10,580 nucleotides of DNA, taken from Bacillota bacterium (lineage in GTDB: Bacteria; Bacillota; Sulfobacillia; Thermaerobacterales; Thermaerobacteraceae). Every line of letters starts with the position of its first letter. Position 1 is the stretch's first letter. Positions 1 through 5,993 of the stretch are shown in pieces. The stretch covers positions 1-10,580 of the forward strand of contig QGUQ01000037.1 in the NCBI GenBank assembly GCA_003242195.1, read 5' to 3'. Under the pieces are notes generated by a model. The model made no database searches and was not told the origin of the DNA. It worked only from the letters and a program-made list of their open reading frames with translations. A program made the position numbers and the translations under genes.

Positions 1-1
1 G

Positions 2-1333
2 CCCAACCCCGCGCGGGTGCTGGCCCTCGGCTTCGCGGCCGTCATCCTGCTGGGCAGCGTGCTGCTGAGCTTGCCGGTGGCCTGGGAGCCCGGGCAGCAC
101 CTGTCCTACCTGGACGCCCTGTTCACCGCCACTTCGGCCGTCTGCGTGACCGGGCTGCTGGTCACCAACACGGCCGAGACCTTTTCGATATTCGGCGAGA
201 TCGTCATCATGCTGCTGATCCAGGTCGGCGGCTTGGGCGTCATGACCATGTCTACCCTGTTCGCCGTGCTGATGGGCAAGCGCATCACCTTCCCGGAACG
301 GCTGGTGATCCAGGAGGCGCTGGGCCAGCTGTCACCGGCGGGCGTGGTGCGGCTGGCCCTGTACATCGCCCTCATCACCCTGGCCTTCGAGTCCCTGGGG
401 GCCGTCATCCTCACCTTCCACTGGTGGGCCCGTTATGACATGCCCCTCGCTCTGGCGGCGTACCGCGGCCTGTTCCACAGCGTTTCCGCCTTCAACAATG
501 CGGGGTTCGACCTGTTCAGCAGCGACCGGCCCAGCCTGGAGCGCTTCGCCGGTGATCCGGTGGTGACGCTGGTCATCGCCGGGCTGATCATCGTCGGGGG
601 CATCGGCTTTACGGTCATCACCGACGTCGCCCGTGCCATCACCCACCGGCGGCACCGCCTGTCCCTCCATACCCGCCTGGTCCTGTGGGTGACAGGCATC
701 CTGATCCTGGTGGGCACGACCATCATCGCCCTGGCGGAATGGCGGAATCCGGAGACCATGGGCCGGCTGACGCCTGCGGCCAAGATCCTGACGGCCTTCT
801 TCCACGCGGTGACGCCGCGCACCGCCGGTTTCAGCATGTTACCGAAAGCCGAGCTGACCGCCGTGACCCTCGTGACCACCATCGTGCTCATGTTCATCGG
901 TGGTTCCCCGGCCAGCACCGCGGGTGGCATCAAGACCACGACCCTGGGGTTGCTCCTGGCCACCGTGTGGGCGACGGTGCGCGGTGAGGAAGAGGTGGTC
1001 GTGCTAGAGCGGCGCATCCCCTGGGCGACCGTCGCCAAAGCCCTGGCCCTGGCGGTGATGGCGGCCGGGCTGGTCCTAGCCGTTACGCTGCTCATGCTGA
1101 TGGTGGACGGTCAGCCGATGCTGCCCACCCTCTTCGAGGTGGTGTCCGCCTTCGGGACCGCGGGGTTGTCGCTGGGTATCACCCCCCAGCTCTCCCTGGC
1201 AGGTAAGCTGCTGATCATCGCCACCATGTACGTGGGTCGCGTCGGCCCTCTGACGCTGGCGGTGGCGTTGGCGCGCCGCGGCCGGCGTCCAGCACTGGTC
1301 CGGTACCCCGAGGAGCGGGTGCTGGTGGGGTGA
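2..1333 (+). CDS. ktrB: KtrB-type K+ transporter channel subunit (5' end outside window)
   Basis: Integral membrane K+-translocating subunit of a Ktr-type uptake system (TrkH/TrkG/KtrB superfamily), which would sit in the cytoplasmic membrane on a KtrA ring. The frame is already open at base 2 (P-N-P-A-R before a GTG at 17), and family members carry a similar P-x-x-V-L-A-x-G-F segment inside the protein. I therefore treat GTG 17 as internal, with perhaps 15-25 N-terminal residues missing. Four pore-loop filter segments are visible in order: SAVCVTGL, SAFNNAGFDL, TPRTAGFS and SAFGTAGLSLG. The KtrB/TrkH signature GGSPASTAGGIKTTT follows the third. Hydrophobic segments alternate with these loops as expected. 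The C-terminus (GRVGPLTLAVAL ... VRYPEERVLVG) closely resembles KtrB of Bacillus. The stop lies 12 bases before ktrA, so the two are probably co-transcribed. KtrB is favoured over TrkH because of the short length and the adjacent single-RCK partner. Confidence 0.95.
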   Translation, partial: PNPARVLALGFAAVILLGSVLLSLPVAWEPGQHLSYLDALFTATSAVCVTGLLVTNTAETFSIFGEIVIMLLIQVGGLGVMTMSTLFAVLMGKRITFPERLVIQEALGQLSPAGVVRLALYIALITLAFESLGAVILTFHWWARYDMPLALAAYRGLFHSVSAFNNAGFDLFSSDRPSLERFAGDPVVTLVIAGLIIVGGIGFTVITDVARAITHRRHRLSLHTRLVLWVTGILILVGTTIIALAEWRNPETMGRLTPAAKILTAFFHAVTPRTAGFSMLPKAELTAVTLVTTIVLMFIGGSPASTAGGIKTTTLGLLLATVWATVRGEEEVVVLERRIPWATVAKALALAVMAAGLVLAVTLLMLMVDGQPMLPTLFEVVSAFGTAGLSLGITPQLSLAGKLLIIATMYVGRVGPLTLAVALARRGRRPALVRYPEERVLVG

Positions 1334-1345
1334 GGAGGACGGATC

Positions 1346-2005
1346 ATGGCGGTTCGTGAGTTCGCGGTGATCGGTCTCGGGCGCTTCGGGCGCAGTGTCT
1401 GCCGGACCCTGTACGAGATGGGGTTCAGTGTCCTGGGAGTCGACGTCAACGAGGAACTGGTCCAGGCCACGGTACCCCACGCGACCCACGTCGTCACGGC
1501 CGATGCCACGGAGGAAGAGGTCCTGCGGTCGCTGGGGCTGCGGAACTTCGACGTGGTCATCGTGGCCATCGGCGACCTGGAGGCCAGCGTGCTGGTCACC
1601 CTCATGTTGAAGGAGATGGGGGTGCGCCGAGTCGTCGCGAAGGCGGTCAGCGAGCAACATGGCCGGGTCCTGGAGCGCATCGGCGCCGACCAGGTGGTGT
1701 TCCCGGAGCGGGACTCGGGCCGGCGCCTGGCCCAGAGCCTGGTATCGGGCAACTTCCTCGACTACATCGAGGTCTCCCCCGATGTCAGCGTGGTCGAGCT
1801 GCACGCCGCCGGGGGGATGGTGGGCAAGAGCCTGGAGCAACTCCGCCTCCGCAACCGGTACCGGGTGACGGTCCTGGCCATCCGCCGGGGTGAGGAGGTC
1901 GTGGTCTCGCCCGGCGCCGGAGAGGTCATCCAGAAGGACGACATCATGGTCGTGATCGGTAACAATGCCGACCTCCGCCGCATGCAGGACGAGCTCGGTC
2001 TCTGA
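1346..2005 (+). CDS. ktrA: KtrA-type RCK regulatory subunit of K+ uptake
   Basis: Cytosolic gating subunit that assembles as a ring under KtrB and opens or closes the channel in response to bound nucleotide. The product is 219 aa, normal for KtrA/KtrC and about half the size of a two-RCK TrkA. The RCK_N Rossmann domain spans about residues 5-120, with the dinucleotide loop GLGRFG at 10-15 and an acidic end of strand 2 (GVDVNEE). The RCK_C domain covers about 135-219 (ELHAAGGMVGKSLEQLRL ... DIMVVIGNNADLRRMQ). ATG 1346 is preceded by GAGGAGG at 1332-1338, seven bases upstream and overlapping the ktrB stop, so translation is likely coupled. In Firmicutes the RCK_C domain of KtrA/KtrC can bind c-di-AMP; that is family knowledge and not visible here. 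There is no sign of frameshift or truncation. Confidence 0.95.
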   Translation: MAVREFAVIGLGRFGRSVCRTLYEMGFSVLGVDVNEELVQATVPHATHVVTADATEEEVLRSLGLRNFDVVIVAIGDLEASVLVTLMLKEMGVRRVVAKAVSEQHGRVLERIGADQVVFPERDSGRRLAQSLVSGNFLDYIEVSPDVSVVELHAAGGMVGKSLEQLRLRNRYRVTVLAIRRGEEVVVSPGAGEVIQKDDIMVVIGNNADLRRMQDELGL

Positions 2006-2009
2006 GGGC

Positions 2010-2029
2010 CCCCGGGGCTCCACCCGGGG
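2010..2029 (+). terminator. Short hairpin between ktrA and the spoU gene (weak)
   Basis: Arms CCCCGGG (2010-2016) and CCCGGGG (2023-2029) form a 7-bp stem with a 6-base loop, five bases after the ktrA stop. No T-tract follows, so this is not a textbook intrinsic terminator. It could be a pause site, an mRNA-stabilising end, or chance in GC-rich DNA. Confidence 0.25.
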
Positions 2030-2062
2030 CGCCTTGGCGGGCGACGGGGAGGTGGGAGAGGC

Positions 2063-2953
2063 ATGACGACGGGAGGAAGCCGCCGGGCGCCCGGGATGGC
2101 GTCCGGCGCGGCGGCGTGGCCCGCCGCCGTCATTCGCTCGCCGCAGAACGAGCGCATCAAGCGCCTGCGCAAGCTGCACGAGCGGCGCCACCGCAATGCC
2201 CTGGAAGCGACCCTGGTGGAAGGGCGACGGTTCGTCGAAGAGGCCTTGGCCGCAGGCCGTCGGATCCGGCAAGTGATCTTCACCGAGCGTTTCGCGGCCA
2301 CCGCCGAGGGATGGCGACTGCTGGAGCGCCTGACGGCCGCGGGTACGGCCCTGGCCCAGGTGCCCGAGGCCTTGCTGGCCGACGTGGCGGTGACGGAGAC
2401 GCCCCAAGGGATCCTGGCCGAGGTGGAGGTGGAGCCGCCCGAGCCTGCCGACGCCTCGTGGTGGCAGGCGGTCCGGGACGCCCCGGTGCCGGTGGTGCTG
2501 CTGCCCGACCGCGTCCAGGATCCCGGCAACCTGGGAACCCTCCTGCGGGCCGTGGAAGGCCTGGGTGCCGCCGGGGCGGTCCTGGTGCCCGGTACCGTGG
2601 ACCCCTTCCACCCGCGGGCCGTGCGGGCCGCGGCCGCCGCCAGCCTGCGCGTGGCCCTGCGTTCGGCGGCGTCCGCGGCGAGGGCGGCCGAGGAAGCCCG
2701 GGCCGCCGGCCTCGAGGTGTGGGTGGCGGATGCCGACGGCGAGCTGGCCAGCTGGGAGGTGGATTGGAGCCGGCCGGCGCTGGTCCTCGTGGGCAACGAA
2801 GGCGCCGGCGTCAGCCCCGAGGCGGTGCGGGCGGCCTCGGGCCGGGTGGCGATCCCCCTGGCCGGCGCCGTGGGTTCCCTCAACGCGGCCATGGCCGGCA
2901 CGATCCTGCTCTACGAAGCGGCGCGGCAGCTGGCCAGCCGCCGCGCCCGATAG
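2063..2953 (+). CDS. SpoU/TrmH-family RNA 2'-O-methyltransferase
   Basis: Predicted SAM-dependent 2'-O-ribose methyltransferase acting on rRNA or tRNA; the exact target nucleotide cannot be read from sequence. The 296-aa product has an N-terminal RNA-binding domain (about 24-115, starting IRSPQNERIKRLRKL and containing LVEGRRFVEEAL). The SPOUT knot domain (about 125-290) carries the three SpoU motifs: QDPGNLGTLLRAVEGLGA near 152-169, LVLVGNEGAGVS near 241-252, and IPLAGAVGSLNAAMA near 264-278. The knot asparagines and the N-E-G loop are intact. GGAGGTG at 2048-2054 lies eight bases before ATG 2063 and supports this start, although many homologues begin about 22 residues later and the first residues are low complexity. 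In Bacillus a related gene (ysgA) sits directly upstream of pheS. Here bpsA and ychF intervene, suggesting ancestral linkage. RlmB, TsnR-like and YsgA identities remain possible. Confidence 0.9.
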   Translation: MTTGGSRRAPGMASGAAAWPAAVIRSPQNERIKRLRKLHERRHRNALEATLVEGRRFVEEALAAGRRIRQVIFTERFAATAEGWRLLERLTAAGTALAQVPEALLADVAVTETPQGILAEVEVEPPEPADASWWQAVRDAPVPVVLLPDRVQDPGNLGTLLRAVEGLGAAGAVLVPGTVDPFHPRAVRAAAAASLRVALRSAASAARAAEEARAAGLEVWVADADGELASWEVDWSRPALVLVGNEGAGVSPEAVRAASGRVAIPLAGAVGSLNAAMAGTILLYEAARQLASRRAR

Positions 2954-2984
2954 GAAGACCCCGTACCCTCCGCCGCAGGAAGGT

Positions 2985-3000
2985 CCCGGCGCCGGCCGGG
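2985..3000 (+). terminator. GC hairpin downstream of the spoU gene (weak)
   Basis: CCCGGC (2985-2990) and GCCGGG (2995-3000) form a 6-bp stem with a 4-base loop, 32 bases after the spoU stop. No T-run follows. It lies between convergent genes where termination is expected, but local composition makes short GC stems common. Confidence 0.25.
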
Positions 3001-3091
3001 GCGGTGCCGGAGGTGGGGGCGTGCCTCCCTCCAGGCTCGCCCTGCCGGCCGGCGGCACCCGGCCTGCGCCCGGGCGCCCCCTCGGTCCCGG

Positions 3092-3140
3092 CATCCCGGG
3101 TGGGTCGCAATGCCCGTTTGCGTGCAGCGCCACCGGGATG
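3092..3140 (-). terminator. Nested hairpin abutting the bpsA stop codon
   Basis: On the plus strand, CATCCCGGGTGG (3092-3103) pairs with CCACCGGGATG (3130-3140), giving 11 bp with a one-base bulge. Inside it, CGCAA (3106-3110) pairs with TTGCG (3118-3122). The outer arm ends exactly one base before the bpsA stop codon complement at 3141-3143. It is the best candidate for the bpsA transcript end or a bidirectional terminator between the convergent genes. No U-tract is present on either strand, so it may act as an RNA-stabilising 3' structure or with Rho instead. The rest of the 2954-3140 gap shows no ORF I would support. Confidence 0.4.
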
Positions 3141-4190
3141 TCAGCCCAGGGTGACGTACGCCTCTTCGTCATAGTAGAGCTCGCGCCCCATCGGGACGTT
3201 GCCCCGGTAGACGGGCGCGGGCTCCGCCACCAGCTCCAAGCGGAACACCGTGCTGGTGTAGAACAGCACGTCGGGCTCGGGGAGCGGCACGGGCGCCTCC
3301 GTCGCCACGCGATAACCCCGCTCCCGTACGCGGTCGATGTGATACTCCTGGAAGTCGGGCAAGGCGTCGGTGATGGCGAAGCCCATGTCGAGGATTCCTT
3401 GCTGGATGCGGCGCCACTTGGCCTTGGACGATTCCAGGTGCGACAGGCCGAAATACCCCGCCGCCCCGGGACCCCGTAGCGCCTCGGCGCACCGGCTGAG
3501 GAACAGGAGCAGCCCCGGCACCGTTTCCACCGGATCGGTGAAGAAGACGTCGAAGCGGCCGCGGGCGTATTCCGGGAGCCCGTCGCGGGCGTCGTAGCGC
3601 TCGGCCCGTACGTGGTCCCAGCCGCGTCGGCGAGCCGTGTCATTGATGAAGTTCACCAGGCGCTCGTCCACTTCCAGCACCAGGACACGCCGGGGAAGCC
3701 CGCTCAGGGCGGCGGCCAGGGATGTGAGGTCGTCGTCGCCCAGCAGCAACAGGTCGCGGCCGGCCAGGTCGCCCCGCTGTGCCATCAGCGCGACCCGTAA
3801 CACCGTGACCTCCGGGGTCACGTAGCCCTGGTCGAACTCGGGCGTCGCCTCGGGGCGCTGCCGAGCCATTTCCTCGAATTCCGCCAGTACGCGGGAGAAC
3901 TTGGGGGAGAGGACCAGACCGCGCCCCGCGCAGGCGGAGCAGCTGCCGTCGACCGGGACCAGGCCCAGTTCTTCGGCGTGTCTCCGCCCTGCCTCGGTCA
4001 GCGCGAACACCCGGCCGTCGTAGGTGACCAGTTCGTCGGCCAGCAACTGGCGGAGGGCATCGATCTGGTGGGCAGCCTGCTCCCTGCAGCGCCGCATCAA
4101 GGCCCAGTAGGAGAGCGGGCCGCCCAGGAGCTCCTGCATCAGCCGCACAACGGACCTTCCGGTAGTCAGGGGGACACGCACCCTGCTCAT
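3141..4190 (-). CDS. bpsA: Branched-chain polyamine synthase (N4-bis(aminopropyl)spermidine synthase)
   Basis: Predicted cytosolic aminopropyltransferase of the BpsA (former DUF43) family. It uses decarboxylated SAM to add aminopropyl groups to the internal nitrogen of spermidine, making branched polyamines that stabilise nucleic acids at high temperature. The product is 349 aa, normal for the family. An N-terminal winged-helix-like region (about 12-80) leads to a Cys pair, SCSACAGRGL (C84, C87). QGYVTPE follows at 121-127. The Rossmann core has the family acidic loop GDDDLTS (151-157), EVDERL (173-178), YDARDGLPEY (199-208) and FFTDPVET (216-223), then YFGLS (246-250). I recall a D-P-P form of the DP motif in characterised members; here the second position is Val. 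ATG at 4188-4190 has AAAGGGG nine bases upstream (complement of 4200-4206). The gene is a single minus-strand unit between plus-strand housekeeping genes. Classical spermidine synthase (SpeE) is excluded by the DUF43 motifs and N-terminal domain. Substrate specificity is inferred from the family. Confidence 0.9.
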   Translation of the reverse strand: MSRVRVPLTTGRSVVRLMQELLGGPLSYWALMRRCREQAAHQIDALRQLLADELVTYDGRVFALTEAGRRHAEELGLVPVDGSCSACAGRGLVLSPKFSRVLAEFEEMARQRPEATPEFDQGYVTPEVTVLRVALMAQRGDLAGRDLLLLGDDDLTSLAAALSGLPRRVLVLEVDERLVNFINDTARRRGWDHVRAERYDARDGLPEYARGRFDVFFTDPVETVPGLLLFLSRCAEALRGPGAAGYFGLSHLESSKAKWRRIQQGILDMGFAITDALPDFQEYHIDRVRERGYRVATEAPVPLPEPDVLFYTSTVFRLELVAEPAPVYRGNVPMGRELYYDEEAYVTLG

Positions 4191-4237
4191 CAGGCACAGC
4201 CCCTTTCCCGTCAGGTTTCCGCAGCACAGCCGGTCAA

Positions 4238-4267
4238 ATGGTACTCATGTCCTGCCGGCGGCGTCAA
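4238..4267 (-). promoter_or_regulatory. Candidate sigma-A-type promoter of bpsA
   Basis: On the minus strand, a -35 TTGACG (complement of 4262-4267, five of six consensus bases) and a -10 TACCAT (complement of 4238-4243, four of six) are separated by 18 bases. Transcription would start near 4231, giving a leader of about 40 bases before ATG 4190. This is the only convincing promoter I see for bpsA. Confidence 0.5.
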
Positions 4268-4275
4268 CCGCCGGC
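4254..4275. repeat. Perfect 8-bp inverted repeat centred on the bpsA -35 box
   Basis: Arms GCCGGCGG (4254-4261) and CCGCCGGC (4268-4275) flank six bases, CGTCAA, which are exactly the -35 hexamer read on the minus strand. A related 10-base palindrome, CCGCCGGCGG, occurs at 4305-4314, between the two divergent genes. An operator for a dimeric regulator is one reading; chance in about 70% GC DNA is another. Confidence 0.45.
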
Positions 4276-4357
4276 GCCAACGGTCGGTGGCAGCCCCAAG
4301 CCTGCCGCCGGCGGGGTGGTCGCCGGGTGTCCCCGCGGTGGCCGGGGAGCGGGTAGT

Positions 4358-5512
4358 ATGATGAAGGTGCGCAACAGGCCTGGGGAGGTGGCCGCCATCG
4401 GTCTCCACATCGGGATCGTGGGCCTGCCCAACGCGGGCAAGTCGACCCTCTTCAACGCCCTCACTCGCGCCGGCGTGCCGGCCGAGGCGTACCCCTTCTG
4501 TACCATCGAGCCCCACGTGGGCGTCGTGCCCGTGCCCGACCCGCGACTGGACGCCCTGGCGCCCGTCTTTCGCCCCCGGCGCGTCACCCCGGCCACGGTG
4601 ACCTTCGTGGACATCGCCGGGCTGGTGCGGGGCGCCTCCCAAGGCGAGGGGCTGGGCAACCAGTTCCTCCACCACATCCGCGAGGCGGACGCCCTGGTCC
4701 ACGTGGTGCGCTGCTTCTCGGACGCGGACGTGGGACACGTGGAGGGGAGCGTGGATCCGGTCCGGGACGCCGAGATCGTGGACCTGGAATTGGTCCTGGC
4801 CGACCTGGAGTCGCTGCAGCGCCAGCACGAGCGCCTGGTCAAGGCGGCCCGCGGCGGGGACCGGGACGCGGCCCTGCGGGCGCGGGTGGCCGAGCGGCTC
4901 CTGGAAGCCCTGGAAGCGGGCCGGCCCGCCCGTTCCGTGCCGCTGAACACAGACGAGGAACGGGAGGCGCGGCACCTGCACCTGCTGACACGCAAGCCCG
5001 TCCTCTACCTGGCCAACGTGGACGAGGACGGGGCGGCCGACCCGGAGGCGTCGCCGGGTGTGCGGGCCCTGCGGGAATACGCCCGGTCCCAGGCAGGCGG
5101 TGAGGGTGGGCCCCCCGTGCTCGCCCTCTCCGCCCGGCTGGAGGCCGAGCTGGCGGAGCTGGAGCCCGGGGAGCGGGTCGAATTCCTCCAGGCCCTGGGG
5201 CTCTCGGAACCCGGTGTGCACCGGTTGCTCCGGGCCGCCCTGGACCTGCTCGGGCTCATCACCTTCTTCACCGGCAACGACAACGAGCTCCGCGCCTGGA
5301 CGGTGCCGGCCGGCACGCCGGCTGCCCGGGCCGCGGGCGTGGTCCACTCCGACATGGAACGCGGGTTCGTCCGGGCCGAGGTCATCCCGTGGCAGGATCT
5401 GGCCCGCGCGGGTTCCTACGCCGCCGCCCGGGAAAAGGGCTGGGTGCGGGTCGAGGGCAGGGAGTACCCGGTGCAAGACGGGGACGTCATGCTGGTCCGC
5501 TTCACTTCTTAG
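4358..5512 (+). CDS. ychF: YchF family P-loop ATPase (OLA1-like, Obg-related)
   Basis: Cytosolic P-loop NTPase of the YchF subfamily. These Obg-superfamily members prefer ATP over GTP and are linked to ribosome binding and stress or redox responses. Counting from ATG 4358 (384 aa): G1 P-loop GLPNAGKST at 22-30, a switch region ending AYPFCTIEPHVGVV, G3 DIAGLVRGASQGEGLG, a helical coiled insertion, and a G4 position reading NVDE instead of the GTPase NKxD, which is typical of YchF. The C-terminal TGS domain contains LITFFTGNDNELRAWTV and GYREYPVQDGDV-like sequence ending in RFTS. The start is uncertain. ATG 4358 has GGGGAG at 4344-4349, eight bases upstream. Most family members, however, begin at the residue equivalent to Ile14 (ATC 4397), which is preceded by a stronger GGGGAGGTG. 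An upstream in-frame ATG at 4238 is rejected because that segment is the bpsA promoter region. Confidence 0.92.
   Translation: MMKVRNRPGEVAAIGLHIGIVGLPNAGKSTLFNALTRAGVPAEAYPFCTIEPHVGVVPVPDPRLDALAPVFRPRRVTPATVTFVDIAGLVRGASQGEGLGNQFLHHIREADALVHVVRCFSDADVGHVEGSVDPVRDAEIVDLELVLADLESLQRQHERLVKAARGGDRDAALRARVAERLLEALEAGRPARSVPLNTDEEREARHLHLLTRKPVLYLANVDEDGAADPEASPGVRALREYARSQAGGEGGPPVLALSARLEAELAELEPGERVEFLQALGLSEPGVHRLLRAALDLLGLITFFTGNDNELRAWTVPAGTPAARAAGVVHSDMERGFVRAEVIPWQDLARAGSYAAAREKGWVRVEGREYPVQDGDVMLVRFTS
4382..4390 (+). promoter_or_regulatory. Strong Shine-Dalgarno-like site inside the annotated ychF 5' end
   Basis: GGGGAGGTG lies six bases before an ATC codon at 4397-4399, which encodes the residue where YchF proteins usually begin (x-G-L-H-I-G-I-V-G). 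The site's own GTG (4388-4390) is in frame but has no good ribosome binding site of its own. This decides between a 384-aa start at ATG 4358, a GTG 4388 start, and a rare AUC start. Confidence 0.4.
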
Positions 5513-5530
5513 GGCGGGCCGTGCTACAAT
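5501..5530 (+). promoter_or_regulatory. Candidate promoter of the pheST operon
   Basis: TTCACT (5501-5506, four of six -35 bases) and TACAAT (5525-5530, five of six -10 bases) are 18 bases apart, with initiation expected near 5537. The -35 box lies in the last codons of ychF (stop 5510-5512). A small hairpin, ACAGG/CCTGT (5531-5535/5539-5543), covers the start point. TACAAT stands out in this GC-rich setting, which strengthens the call. Confidence 0.6.
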
Positions 5531-5817
5531 ACAGGCAACCTGTGGCCGGCCGGCGGAGAGCGGCGCGGCCGTCTTCATATCCGGGGATGGCGTTTTCCAT
5601 TCCAGGGACAGCGTGCCAAGGCGATGAGCGGGAGGAGTAGCCCGGGAGGCCCCTCCAGGGAGGGCGGGCCGCCGACTGCAAGCCCGCCCGGGTTGCGCCC
5701 GGGTGAAGTTCGCCCGTGAGCCGCCGGCTGAACGGGAGCATGCCCGGCCTCGTCCTGCCGCGGGCGAGGGCGGGGCTCGCCCAGTAGGCCGGGACGGGGG
5801 TGCCCGTTACCGCACGG

Positions 5818-5839
5818 GGGTCCGCCCCAGGGCGGACCC
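5818..5839 (+). other. Additional 9-bp hairpin inside the T-box leader
   Basis: GGGTCCGCC (5818-5826) and GGCGGACCC (5831-5839) form a perfect 9-bp stem capped by a four-base CCAG loop. It sits between the stem III candidate and the antiterminator, where canonical T-boxes usually have only a short linker. It may set folding order or pausing, or it may be part of an unusual stem III. Confidence 0.5.
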
Positions 5840-5893
5840 GTCGAGGCGCGGATCGCGAGGTCCGCGTGAAGCAGGGTGGTACCGCGGAGTTTC

Positions 5894-5924
5894 CCGCCCC
5901 GAGCACGGGGCGGTTTTGTTTTTT
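5894..5924 (+). terminator. Intrinsic terminator of the pheST T-box
   Basis: CCGCCCCG (5894-5901) and CGGGGCGG (5906-5913) form an 8-bp stem with loop AGCA. It is followed by TTTTGTTTTTT (5914-5924), the only long T-run I noticed in the window. It is the default off state; formation of the antiterminator on uncharged tRNA-Phe would prevent its folding. Confidence 0.93.
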
Positions 5925-5993
5925 CGAGCCGCCCTTGCTGGGCCGGTCGTCCTTGTTCCGTTCGACATCTCGATGAAGCGGGGAGGCGTGATG

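Larger units (their letters stand above)
5623..5924 (+). promoter_or_regulatory. Phe-specific T-box riboswitch leader of pheST
   Basis: This leader senses the charging state of tRNA-Phe and controls readthrough into pheS. Stem I begins at a GATGAGCGGGAGGAGTAG stretch (5623-5640) typical of T-boxes. The lower stem pairs 5628-5632 with 5713-5717, and the upper stem pairs CCCGGG 5641-5646 with 5698-5703. Between them the specifier loop holds AGGAGTAG (5633-5640) opposite TGAAGTTCG (5704-5712), giving specifier UUC (Phe) at 5709-5711. A distal 8-bp hairpin (5662-5669/5682-5689) has a 12-base loop containing GACTGCAAG. Stem III candidate: ACGGG 5794-5798 with CCCGT 5803-5807. The antiterminator pairs CCGCG 5862-5866 with CGCGG 5883-5887. 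Its T-box core AGGGTGGTACCGCGG exposes UGGU (5877-5880), complementary to the ACCA end of tRNA-Phe. The pairings were made by eye. Confidence 0.95.

Noticed and set aside
17..19. GTG 17 as the start of ktrB
   Set aside because: The frame is open upstream to the window edge and the residues before it match the family, so the true start lies outside the window.
1076..3643. An 855-codon minus-strand open frame, together with many other long antisense frames across the window
   Set aside because: It runs antisense to ktrB, ktrA and spoU and into bpsA, has low-complexity Arg/Pro/Ser/His-rich translation and no recognisable domain. Long shadow frames are expected at this GC content because stop codons are rare.
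3141..4190. Classical spermidine synthase (SpeE) or a generic methyltransferase
   Set aside because: The N-terminal winged-helix-like domain, the Cys pair and the GDDDLTS and TDPVET motifs fit BpsA/DUF43 better than SpeE.
4357..4362. TATGAT as a firm -10 box for ychF
   Set aside because: No -35-like hexamer is present 16-18 bases upstream, so it is mentioned only as part of the start question and not listed as a promoter.
4211..5578. A 455-codon minus-strand frame opposite ychF
   Set aside because: It is antisense to the well-supported ychF gene, covers the bpsA promoter, and its translation is His/Gly/Arg-rich with no domain.
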